Below are positions 1 through 7,231 of a stretch of DNA of 20,648 bases, piece by piece. The notes beneath the pieces are model-generated. The model did not search any database. It had not been told where the DNA came from and worked only from the letters and a program-made list of their open reading frames with translations. Source of the stretch: JAVVPL01 sp036655775. GTDB taxonomy: Bacteria > Bacteroidota > Bacteroidia > Bacteroidales > P3. The stretch covers positions 1 through 20,648 of the forward strand of contig JAVVPL010000026.1 in NCBI GenBank assembly GCA_036655775.1. Direction: 5' to 3'. Numbering within the stretch: the first letter of the stretch is position 1; every line of letters begins with the position of its first letter. Both the position numbers and the translations under genes were made by a program.

Positions 1-40
1 TCTTTTAATGCGAAAGTAAAAGCTTTTCGTATACAATTTC

Positions 41-65
41 GGGGCGTAAGAGATAGCCCCTTTTT
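41..65 (+). terminator. Possible Rho-independent terminator of an off-window gene
   Basis: A 5-bp GC-only stem (GGGGC at 41-45, GCCCC at 56-60) with a 10-nt loop is followed directly by TTTTT at 61-65 and a further T-rich stretch. This is the right shape for a plus-strand terminator. No gene is visible between it and the window edge, so it would serve a gene to the left. The stem is short, which keeps confidence low. Confidence 0.4.
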
Positions 66-219
66 CATTTTTAGACTATACTACTCCCCATTTTCAAACC
101 ACAATCTCACCAAAAGATGTGAGACTTTTCAGTGAGTGGATAAATTTAGATATAATGGCAGAAATCTTTTTTCACTTAAGATGTTGCAAAATTTTAGAAA
201 TCATTCTATAATTTATCTT

Positions 220-302
220 GAACAAAAACAAAAGAGGTAGAGAACTTGTGTTGCACCTCTCGACTTTTCAGATCGTGGCAGGTTTCCGTTCTTTACCTCT
301 TT
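220..302 (-). terminator. Large structured stem-loop with U-tract behind ptb (3' UTR element or small RNA)
   Basis: On the minus strand, 23 nt after the ptb stop codon, a 15-bp arm (302-288) pairs with 245-231. The only mismatch is at 240/293. The run TTTTGTTTTTGTT follows, as in an intrinsic terminator. The 42-nt apical part (287-246) is not a simple loop: ACCT pairs with AGGT and, inside that, CGA pairs with TCG around a 9-nt loop, and an unpaired GCAACACAA tail returns to the main stem. I see no TAnnTTTG promoter box between ptb and the element, so it is probably transcribed with ptb and acts at least as its terminator. The apical structure suggests more, such as a processed 3'-UTR small RNA. 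I compared it from memory with SRP RNA, 6S RNA, pistol ribozyme and common riboswitches and found no convincing match. The structure is seen directly; any function beyond termination is inference. Confidence 0.6.
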
Positions 303-325
303 AATTTTAGAATTTATATTTTAAA

Positions 326-1234
326 TTACTTAGCAGATAAGGCAGCCAAAGCAATTGAATATAATTTTACTTTTTCGCTATCGCCACGTGAAGATAAAAC
401 ACAAGGGACTTTAGCTCCTACAACCATGGCACCCAATTCGCCTTTACAGAATTTAGTGTGCATTTTGTAAAAAATATTACCAGCTTCAATATTTGGAAAT
501 AATAAACAATCTGCATCTCCAGCCACTTCGCCTGTAATTTTCTTAATTTGACAAGCTTCTTTGTCTATGGCTCCATCCAAAGCTAAAGGACCATCAATAT
601 AGGCTCCTTTGATTTGACCTCTATCTGCCATTTTAGCAATCAAAGCAGCATCTACACAAGCTTGCATACCCATCGACATTTGCTCCGTAGCAGCCAAAAT
701 AGCTACTTTGGGTTTTTCTATACCTAAAGATTTTGAAGTTTTGATTAAATAATCTAAAATACCTAATTTTTGTTTAAAATCGGGCAATGGAATAATAGCC
801 ATATCACTTACAATTAACAACTTGTGATAGGATGGATTTTGCATTACCGCAACGTGTGTCAACATTGCTTTAGGACCAGGCATCAAACCTTTATCCTTAT
901 TCAAAATTGCACGCATATATTTGTCGGTACTCACTAAACCTTTCATCAATAAATTTCCTTTTCCTTCATTGATCAACTGCACCGCAAGGCTAGCCGCTTT
1001 CATTTCGTCAGCTTCTTGTACTAGTGTAAATTTGTTTACATCAATACCATCGGCAGCACATACTTTTTTGATAGTCGCTTCATCACCTACCAAAGTGGCT
1101 TCTACAATACCTAAATCTACTGCGGCACTAATAGCACCAATAGTGTGAGAATCAATTGCATAAGCTGCAACTAAACGTTTTTTTTCTTTACTTCGTAAGA
1201 CTTCAAAGAGTTGGTCTAATTTTGTAATAGTCAT
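326..1234 (-). CDS. ptb: Phosphate butyryltransferase (PTA/PTB family)
   Basis: This 302-residue cytoplasmic enzyme belongs to the phosphate acetyl/butyryltransferase family. It would interconvert an acyl-CoA (butyryl-CoA or a branched short-chain acyl-CoA) plus phosphate with the acyl phosphate plus CoA. Length and the N-terminal pattern (a short helical leader, then AAYAIDSHTIGAISAAVDLG) fit Ptb rather than the longer Pta proteins, as do the conserved stretches GLMPGPKAMLTHVAVM and LLIVSDMAIIPLPDF in the middle. In a fermentative Bacteroidetes it would feed ATP formation through a butyrate kinase. The buk gene, which usually lies directly downstream of ptb, is absent from the 325 bp available here and a terminator-like structure follows at once, so buk must be elsewhere or the substrate differs. 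A -7 promoter box lies about 55 bp upstream. The family is secure; substrate preference is not readable from sequence. Confidence 0.9.
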   Translation of the reverse strand: MTITKLDQLFEVLRSKEKKRLVAAYAIDSHTIGAISAAVDLGIVEATLVGDEATIKKVCAADGIDVNKFTLVQEADEMKAASLAVQLINEGKGNLLMKGLVSTDKYMRAILNKDKGLMPGPKAMLTHVAVMQNPSYHKLLIVSDMAIIPLPDFKQKLGILDYLIKTSKSLGIEKPKVAILAATEQMSMGMQACVDAALIAKMADRGQIKGAYIDGPLALDGAIDKEACQIKKITGEVAGDADCLLFPNIEAGNIFYKMHTKFCKGELGAMVVGAKVPCVLSSRGDSEKVKLYSIALAALSAK

Positions 1235-1289
1235 ATTCTTTTGTTTTATAGTGTTTTAAATCGATGAATAGGGTCCAGAAATAATTCTG

Positions 1290-1297
1290 CAAAGGTA
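1290..1297 (-). promoter_or_regulatory. Bacteroidetes-type -7 box (TACCTTTG) for ptb
   Basis: The minus strand reads TACCTTTG, a full match to the Bacteroidetes TAnnTTTG -7 element. It would start transcription near 1283, leaving a leader of about 50 nt before the ptb ATG at 1234. I see no clear -33 TTG/TTTG at the usual spacing. The box lies back to back with the MATE promoter at 1348-1355. Confidence 0.6.
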
Positions 1298-1328
1298 GGC
1301 ATTTTTATTGAATTTTTATTAAACTTAT

Positions 1329-1355
1329 TTTGTATAAAAATAAATATTATCTTTG
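1329..1355 (+). promoter_or_regulatory. Bacteroidetes-type promoter for the MATE gene
   Basis: TATCTTTG at 1348-1355 matches the TAnnTTTG -7 element. A TTTG at 1329-1332 could be the -33 element, but its 15-nt spacer is shorter than the usual ~19-21. The start would fall near 1362, only about 8 nt before the ATG at 1370, so the message would be almost leaderless. A -7 box lying this close before the gene supports 1370 as the true start of the original MATE reading frame. Confidence 0.55.
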
Positions 1356-1369
1356 CAGAAAAAAAATCT

Positions 1370-2691
1370 ATGTCGCACCTTAGCACCATTTCCTACAAAC
1401 GTATTTGGCAAATAGCCTTGCCTATTATCTTAGGTTCTGTCGCTCAAAATTTAATTACCTTAGCAGATACTATTTTTTTAGGAAACGTAGGGGAAGTAGC
1501 ATTGCCTCTATTTTTTATCAAACACTTGTGATGCTAATGTTTGGGTTTGGAATTGGCACACAAATTACCATAGCTAAACGTTTGGGAGAGAAAAAAGGAA
1601 AAACCATAGGCAGTGTGTTTCAACATTCTGTAGTCTTTATGATTCTATCCTCCGTGATTATATGGAGTTTATACCAATTATTTGGTCATTATTTTTTGGA
1701 TACTTTTGTAAAAACCCCCTCTATCAATGCCGCAGCACAAGCCTTTTTGGATGTACGTGTATATGGGTATCTTTTTGCTTTCATATCGTTGAGTTTCAAT
1801 GCGTTTTATGTGGGAACGGCGCGCACAAAAACAATTACCATTGCTACCGTGGCTATGGGGGCCGTAAATATTGTACTCGATTATATTTTCATTTTTGGGA
1901 AATTGGGTTGCCCTGCCATGGGTATGAGTGGCGCAGCTCTAGCTTCTGTAATTGCCGAAGCAGTAGGCGTGGGAGTATATATACTCTATTCTATCAATGC
2001 GGTGAACATTGTTCGATTCCGACTCTATAAACGCATTCGATTTCATTTTTCTTTGTTTAAACGCCTATTAACTCTCTCGTATCCAATTATGTTCCAATAT
2101 TTTATTTCGTTTGGCAATTTCTTTATTTTCTTCTTATTGGTAGAAAGTATGGGCGAAAGAGCTTTGGCAATTTCAAATATCACACGCAGTATTTACGTAA
2201 TTTTCATGCTCCCTATTTGGGGATTTACGGCCACAACCTCTAGTTTGACCGCGTATTTTATAGGAAGTAAACAGCAATTTGAAATTCCTCGTTTGGCTTG
2301 GAAGTGCACTCAATTAATGTTTTTGTCTGTAGGGCTTATTTGCGCTATATTTTTACTTTGCCACAGCGCTATACTCAATCTTTTTACCAATATTCCCGCC
2401 TTGGCACAACAAAGTTTTGCTCCCACTTTAGTTGTTCTGGTCGCTTGTTTTATTATGGGATCCGCACAAATTTATTTCCATGTCATTATGGGCTGTGGGA
2501 AAACAAAAATAGGCTTTGGCATCGAAGTAATTACATTGCTTAGTTATTTAGCATATATGTATTGGGCAACCCAAATTGCCCATTTATCTATCGCCTTGGT
2601 ATGGACCTCTGAATGGGTCTATGTAAGCATACTTCTCTTATTATCTATTTTGTATTTACGAAAAATACAGTTTGGGAAAAATATTGCCTAA
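1370..2691 (+). pseudogene. MATE family efflux transporter, frameshifted near 1505
   Basis: MATE proteins are 12-helix inner-membrane exporters that expel drugs and other cations in exchange for Na+ or H+. The N-terminus is encoded from ATG 1370 in one frame and gives a classical MATE start (IWQIALPIILGSVAQNLITL, then ADTIFLGNVGEVAL) that runs into a stop at 1529-1531. The rest of the protein, from about 1504 (ASIFYQTLVMLMFGFGIGTQ onward) to the stop at 2689-2691, is in another frame. Family members normally have about five more residues (GASAI-like) between the GEVAL and YQT blocks, so the lesion is best explained by loss of 3n+1 bases, perhaps 16, rather than one. Restored, the protein would be about 445 residues, normal for the family. 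Everything downstream looks intact and well conserved, so the break is recent or is an assembly error. As written, the downstream frame lacks helix 1 and should be non-functional. I judge it a pseudogene or artefact, not a programmed shift: no slippery sequence is evident. Confidence 0.85.
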
Positions 2692-2727
2692 TGGAAAAAA
2701 TAACTAGTATATTTCCTATTTTTTTCG

Positions 2728-2735
2728 TACCTTTG
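2728..2735 (+). promoter_or_regulatory. Bacteroidetes-type -7 box (TACCTTTG) for the pseudouridine synthase operon
   Basis: TACCTTTG matches the TAnnTTTG element. Transcription would begin near 2742, giving a leader of about 70 nt that starts almost exactly at the first of two hairpins. No clear -33 element is visible upstream. Confidence 0.6.
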
Positions 2736-2742
2736 CCAGCTT

Positions 2743-2799
2743 GTCCTCTCGTATAGAGGACCTATTGATTTTAATTAAAACGCATAGCTGAGAAGCTAT
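2743..2799 (+). promoter_or_regulatory. Two-hairpin 5' leader of the pseudouridine synthase gene
   Basis: Two perfect hairpins lie between the predicted start site and the ATG at 2812. The first pairs GTCCTCT (2743-2749) with AGAGGAC (2755-2761) around a 5-nt loop and would form the very 5' end of the message. The second pairs ATAGCT (2784-2789) with AGCTAT (2794-2799) around the GNRA tetraloop GAGA and ends 12 nt before the start codon. Neither is followed by a T-tract, so they are unlikely to be terminators for the MATE gene. Roles such as transcript stabilisation, cold response or autoregulation by the encoded RNA-binding protein are inference. Confidence 0.45.
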
Positions 2800-2811
2800 T
2801 TATTCAAACAG

Positions 2812-4509
2812 ATGAGAACAAACGAAAATTCAAGCCGAACTCCACGTAGTAATAATGGAGATCGCAGACCCAGAACCTCTAGTAATGACCGTCCTCGCCG
2901 AGAAAGAGGCAGTGATAGAAACGAAAATCACTCCTACCGAGAAGGTGGCAATGATAGAAATTCAAATCGCTCCTACCGAGAAGGCGGCAATACGCATTCC
3001 TATACCGATAGAAATTCCGATAGAAAATTTTCGCCTAGAGGTGACTCTCACGAAAAAAGCAATGAAACACGTGCCCCTAGAAGTTTTGACAAAAATGACC
3101 GTCCTATTTATGGCGATAGAGAAAATACCGACCGTTCTAGCTATCAAAGCAGAGAAGAGAGAACGGAAAGAAGATATACCGACCGTTCAGAGCGTACCGA
3201 GCGTCCAGACCGTGCTTTTAGCAATCGTTCCGAAAGAAGTGATAGAGGCGAAAGAAGTTATGGCGGAAATCGGGCAGAAAGCAGATCTTCTGAATCGAAT
3301 TCTTACACACGGAACGACCAGGAGTTAAACGGAGAGAAACCAAGTAGACGAACCTCTGAACGTCCTAGCTATCCACGTAATGAGGAACAAAAGACGAAGT
3401 CTGATCGCTCTTCCTATTCACGTAGAGACAACACCTCTGGCAATTATAAATCATATAGAGAAAATGCCGATCGTCCTAGCTACCAAGGTAGAGAAGATCG
3501 AACTGAAAGAAAATATACCGACCGTCCAGATCGTGCCGAGCGCTCTGAGCGCACCTTTACCAATCGAGGCGAAAGAAGTGATAGAGGCGAAAGCCGTTAT
3601 GGGGATAATCGAGGCGAAAGAAATTATGGCGAACGTTCTGAAAGACGTTCTTCCGAACGCTCCTCAGATCGTCCTTTTCGTGAACGAACTTCCGCCTACC
3701 GAGACACTCCTTCATATACCGACCGGAGCCGTTCTATGCGTAAAAACGACGGCACCAATCCTGACAAGCATAAAGAAAACGCCACGCAACGAGAAGACGG
3801 ATTTGTCCGTTTGAATAAATATATTTCCAATGCAGGAATTTGTTCTCGTCGTGAAGCGGATACTTTGATTAGCTCTGGCGCTATCAAAGTAAATGGAGAA
3901 ATTTGTACTATTTTGGGAACAATGGTAGGACCCGCCGACAAGGTGCAATTTGGCGATCAAAGTTTGACCAAGGAAAAAAAAGTATATCTTTTGATGAATA
4001 AACCCAAAGATTACATCACAACTTCCGATGATCCTCAAGAACGCAAAACCGTACTCCAACTAATTGCAGGGGCATGCAAAGAACGCATCTATCCCGTGGG
4101 TCGCTTAGATCGCAACACCACAGGCGTACTTTTGTTTACCAACGATGGCGAAGTGGCCAAAAAACTTACCCATCCCTCACAAGGCGCACGTAAAATATAT
4201 CATGTAACTCTCGACAAAGCCATTACCAAAACGGATCTAAGCCAAATTGCAGATGGGCTTCAACTCGAAGATGGATTTATTGAAGTAGACGAAGTATCCT
4301 TATTGAGTCCAGATTCAAAAAAAGAAGTGGGTATCCAAATTCACTCAGGAAGAAATCGCATTGTACGTCGTATTTTTGAACATTTAGGCTATACCGTTAC
4401 TAAATTAGATCGCGTACTTTTTGCTGAACTTTCCAAGAAAGAACTTTCTCGCGGACAATGGCGTATGCTGACCGAAAAAGAAATTTCTTTTTTAAGAATG
4501 AATGTTTAA
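2812..4509 (+). CDS. RsuA/RluB-family pseudouridine synthase with long disordered Arg-rich N-terminus
   Basis: The C-terminal ~235 residues form a normal RsuA/RluB/RluE/RluF-type enzyme that isomerises a uridine in rRNA. An S4 RNA-binding domain begins near residue 332 (RLNKYISNAGICSRREAD). The catalytic motif GRLDRNTTG has its Asp at residue 433, and HSGRNRIVRRIFEHLGY lies near the end. The first ~329 residues are low complexity, almost entirely Arg, Ser, Asp, Glu, Asn, Tyr and Gly, with motifs such as SYREGGNDRN and ERSDRGE and a duplicated 55-residue block. Long tails of this kind are known on Bacteroidetes members of the family and are expected to be disordered and RNA-binding; the role is inferred. 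RluB (23S) is the likelier assignment than RsuA (16S), but I cannot decide. The AsmA gene follows after 8 nt, so the two share a transcript. Confidence 0.9.
   Translation: MRTNENSSRTPRSNNGDRRPRTSSNDRPRRERGSDRNENHSYREGGNDRNSNRSYREGGNTHSYTDRNSDRKFSPRGDSHEKSNETRAPRSFDKNDRPIYGDRENTDRSSYQSREERTERRYTDRSERTERPDRAFSNRSERSDRGERSYGGNRAESRSSESNSYTRNDQELNGEKPSRRTSERPSYPRNEEQKTKSDRSSYSRRDNTSGNYKSYRENADRPSYQGREDRTERKYTDRPDRAERSERTFTNRGERSDRGESRYGDNRGERNYGERSERRSSERSSDRPFRERTSAYRDTPSYTDRSRSMRKNDGTNPDKHKENATQREDGFVRLNKYISNAGICSRREADTLISSGAIKVNGEICTILGTMVGPADKVQFGDQSLTKEKKVYLLMNKPKDYITTSDDPQERKTVLQLIAGACKERIYPVGRLDRNTTGVLLFTNDGEVAKKLTHPSQGARKIYHVTLDKAITKTDLSQIADGLQLEDGFIEVDEVSLLSPDSKKEVGIQIHSGRNRIVRRIFEHLGYTVTKLDRVLFAELSKKELSRGQWRMLTEKEISFLRMNV
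3121..3624 (+). repeat. Duplicated 55-residue block inside the disordered region
   Basis: Two in-frame copies of a 165-bp unit lie at 3121-3285 (residues 104-158) and 3460-3624 (residues 217-271), 113 codons apart. By eye about 36 of 55 residues are identical; shared segments include ERTERxYTDR and NRxERSDRGE. The block boundaries and the conserved Tyr and Phe spacing indicate internal duplication rather than mere compositional similarity. Shorter SYREGGN repeats occur just before the first copy. Confidence 0.7.
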
Positions 4510-4517
4510 TGTAAAAA

Positions 4518-7217
4518 ATGAAAATACGTCATCTTGCTCATCTTCGTAGGATTTCCAAGCGTACACTCAAAATTCTAGCTTACATTTTGGGTATTGTGAT
4601 AGGTATTCTCTTGATTTTCTCTTCCTGGCTCTATTTTCAAGAAGCCAAAGTCAAGGAAATTCTTATCCGAGAATTAAATAAACGCTTGGTAACAGAAGTT
4701 AAAGTAAGTGATGTGCAATTTAGCATTTTAAAAAGTTTTCCGTATACATCTATTGATTTTATCAATCCTCAAGCCAAGGGTGCCCATCCTTCGGATCCTG
4801 AATATTTATTTAAAGCAAAGCGAATTTCTTTGCATTTTAATATTATGGATATTTATTACGGCAGATATGATATCAAACGTATAGAAATACAAGGCGGATT
4901 CTTCAATTTAAAATGTTACAAAAACAATGATTTCAATTTTCATATATGGAAAGATATTCCTTTAGATAATTCAAATTTCCGATTCTCACTCAATAAAATC
5001 ATAGGTAAAAATGTAAAAGTTCGGTATAGAGATTTAGATGCGAATTACGATTATACCGCATACTTGAGTCGATTGACCGCAAAGGGCAATTTCGATCAAT
5101 CGGAGCAAACTATTTGGGTAAAAGGAAAATATTCCGATTGTCTTTTGCAACAAAGAAACTTTGTGTTTCTCAAAAATAAAAAAGGCGATTTACATTTGAG
5201 TCTCCAAAATAACGTAAAGACAAAAACCTGTGTAATTTCAGAAGGACAGCTCAGTGTAAACGGACTTGATTTTACTGTAAAAGGGCAGGTGCAATATAAT
5301 CAAAACTACCTTCTCAATTTGCAAATTCAAGGAATGCAACTCTCTTTGAAAAATTTCATAGCCGCGATTCCCCAACAGGAACAAAGCTATTTTACAGACT
5401 ATAAATGTAAGGGAATTTTGGATTTCTCTCTACAAATAAAAGGCAATTTTCATATTCCAAATGGCTTAGGTATGCAAGCCGATTTTTTGTGCAAAGAAGC
5501 AGAAATTGCACACAAGCCCTCCAATACCGTACTTTCGCATATCCATATTCAAGGCAGTTACAATAATGGACTTGCACATACATTGGCTTCCAGTAATTTA
5601 TATTTAAAAAACTTCTCGGCAAGCCTACCTTCAGGACAAATTTCAAGTCGTTTGCAAATTCATAATTTTGTACAACCCACCTTGAAAAGTGAAGCTAAAA
5701 TCAAAGCCAATTTGGAAGAATTGAATACATTTTTAGGGTTCAAGCAAGAATTTCTCTGTGCGGGTGATTTGGATTTGGCTCTCTCCTATCAAAATACATT
5801 TTCGTCTTTGGATCTCTCAAAAATAAAAAAAGAAGATTTTTTATATAGTCAATGTCAAGGCAGTGTCCGCATTCAAAATTTTAATTTTTATATCGAAAAA
5901 CCCGTTTCTTACAGTGTGCAATGCCCCGAACTCAATTTTGAATTTACTAATCAAAATGTAGATTTAACATATACTCGTTTTAAAATCAATCGGCAAGAAC
6001 TCAATTTGTCGGCTCACTTCACCAATCTTTTTCCCGCCATTTTTATGAAGGATCAAAAATTGCAGATTGAAGCCGATATCAAAGCCCAACGGCTTGATGC
6101 CTCTCTGCTCATTCCTTCGATAAGTAAAGATAGCAAAAAAGAAAAAACAGAAAAGAGCGCCATAGCGGCACTAGGGCTGCCCTTTCTATTAGAAAATCTC
6201 AGCTTGGATGCACAGCTTTCGATCGACCACCTACTCTATGCGGGTATTGATTATCAAAATTTACAAACACATATTGTAGCCAATGCTGAAAAATACAAAC
6301 TTTCACCTTTTAGGGTCGATTTATTTGATGGTTCTACCCAAGGAAATATAGATTTTCGTCGTTTAAGTCCCGATCGTTTTTTGATTAATTTGGATATTAA
6401 AAATACAAATGTCAATATTATACATCTGTTGCAAGCATTCAATAATTTTGGTCAAACGCAATGCACTTGGGAACAAATTTCAGGAATTTTAAATAATGAA
6501 ATGCAATTTTCGGCCATCTATGATTTAAAATTAGGAATGAACCTCAGTAGTATTTTATTATGGACCAAATTAAATATAAGCCAAGGGCAATTACGTAATG
6601 CAGAAATTTTAAAATTATTGGCCAAATATACAGGCGAAAAAGATTTGCATAGTATCAATTTTGCGGATCTAAACAATAGTATAGAAATCAAAGATGCCAT
6701 CATTTCCATTCCTGAAATGTCCATTTTTTCCAATGCCTTGAATTTAAAACTCAGCGGGGAACACCATTTTAATAACAATGTCAACTATATCATCAAAATT
6801 GAATTATCTGAACTCTTGTCTAGACGTAGAAAAGCACGAAATGCCAAAAATAAAGATGAAGAATTTGGCGTGGTGGAAGCCTCCAATCCTTCAGTAATTG
6901 TACTCCCTATTCGGATTACTGGCAATTTGCGCGATCCAAAGATTAGTTATGATATCCGCACGGCAAAACAGCTTCTTTCAAGCTCTCAGCAAAAAGAAAA
7001 AGAGAATGTAAAACAACTCCTCAAAGAAGAGTTTGAAAGCTTGAAAAACACCGAGAATCAAGCCGACAAAAAAGCCTGGAAAGAACAAGAGAAAGGAAAA
7101 TTTAAAATACATTGGGACGAAGAACAAACCCAAACCACCCCCTCCAAAGACATAAACACGCCCAAAGAGACGAAAAAAGAAAGTGCCAAATTCAAGATTG
7201 AATTTGACACTGAATAG
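4518..7217 (+). CDS. AsmA-like inner-membrane-anchored envelope protein
   Basis: This 899-residue protein starts with a basic stretch, one transmembrane helix (about residues 17-37) and the AsmA N-terminal pattern (KVKEILIRELNKRLVTEVKV, then FPYTSIDF). A long periplasmic part with beta-rich alternation follows. The C-terminal AsmA-type block near residues 745-825 includes IIKIELSELLSRR and the domain-closing ITGNLRDPKISYDI. AsmA/TamB relatives are thought to bridge the periplasm and help lipid or outer-membrane protein traffic; the exact role here is inferred. The last ~70 residues are charged and lysine/glutamate-rich, with KFKI repeated (GKFKIHWDEE and AKFKIEFDTE). The gene follows the pseudouridine synthase by 8 nt and converges on the glycosyltransferase gene with 14 bp between stops. 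Confidence 0.8.
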   Translation: MKIRHLAHLRRISKRTLKILAYILGIVIGILLIFSSWLYFQEAKVKEILIRELNKRLVTEVKVSDVQFSILKSFPYTSIDFINPQAKGAHPSDPEYLFKAKRISLHFNIMDIYYGRYDIKRIEIQGGFFNLKCYKNNDFNFHIWKDIPLDNSNFRFSLNKIIGKNVKVRYRDLDANYDYTAYLSRLTAKGNFDQSEQTIWVKGKYSDCLLQQRNFVFLKNKKGDLHLSLQNNVKTKTCVISEGQLSVNGLDFTVKGQVQYNQNYLLNLQIQGMQLSLKNFIAAIPQQEQSYFTDYKCKGILDFSLQIKGNFHIPNGLGMQADFLCKEAEIAHKPSNTVLSHIHIQGSYNNGLAHTLASSNLYLKNFSASLPSGQISSRLQIHNFVQPTLKSEAKIKANLEELNTFLGFKQEFLCAGDLDLALSYQNTFSSLDLSKIKKEDFLYSQCQGSVRIQNFNFYIEKPVSYSVQCPELNFEFTNQNVDLTYTRFKINRQELNLSAHFTNLFPAIFMKDQKLQIEADIKAQRLDASLLIPSISKDSKKEKTEKSAIAALGLPFLLENLSLDAQLSIDHLLYAGIDYQNLQTHIVANAEKYKLSPFRVDLFDGSTQGNIDFRRLSPDRFLINLDIKNTNVNIIHLLQAFNNFGQTQCTWEQISGILNNEMQFSAIYDLKLGMNLSSILLWTKLNISQGQLRNAEILKLLAKYTGEKDLHSINFADLNNSIEIKDAIISIPEMSIFSNALNLKLSGEHHFNNNVNYIIKIELSELLSRRRKARNAKNKDEEFGVVEASNPSVIVLPIRITGNLRDPKISYDIRTAKQLLSSSQQKEKENVKQLLKEEFESLKNTENQADKKAWKEQEKGKFKIHWDEEQTQTTPSKDINTPKETKKESAKFKIEFDTE

Positions 7218-7227
7218 TTTATTTTTT
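7171..7227. terminator. Bidirectional terminator embedded in the 3' coding end of the AsmA gene
   Basis: The arm 7182-7194 pairs with 7199-7211 around the 4-nt loop AGAT. The single non-Watson-Crick position (7186/7207) is C-A on the plus RNA but a U-G wobble on the minus RNA, so the minus strand forms an unbroken 13-bp stem. On the minus strand the stem is followed at once by TTCTTTTTT (7179-7171). On the plus strand it is followed, after GAATAG, by TTTATTTTTT (7218-7227). It lies exactly where the AsmA transcript and the nqr-glycosyltransferase transcript converge. The minus-strand version is the stronger one and would end the nqr operon. Confidence 0.75.
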
Positions 7228-7231
7228 GATT

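Noticed and set aside
11..36. Possible minus-strand promoter (TACTTTCG with TTG upstream) for an off-window gene
   Set aside because: One mismatch in the -7 box, a spacer of only 15 nt and no visible target gene.
105..124. 6-bp hairpin TCTCAC/GTGAGA with an 8-nt loop in the left non-coding region
   Set aside because: Short stem in AT-rich DNA, no U-tract close enough on either strand and no gene end beside it.
123..271. 10-bp direct repeat GACTTTTCAG at 123-132 and 262-271
   Set aside because: Only two copies, low complexity and different surroundings; probably coincidence.
220..302. Assignment of the ptb 3' element to SRP RNA, pistol ribozyme (shared GGUGCAA) or a known riboswitch
   Set aside because: The SRP apical motif is absent. 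For pistol only a 7-nt match is present, without the pseudoknot and P1 loop. No riboswitch core could be aligned.
1370..1531. Programmed frameshifting in the MATE gene
   Set aside because: No slippery heptamer or downstream structure is evident, and the family alignment suggests missing residues, which recoding would not explain.
2855..3814. Long alternative frames in the pseudouridine synthase N-terminal region
   Set aside because: They are shadows created by the biased codon composition of the Arg/Ser/Asp/Glu-rich repeats; they show no family similarity.
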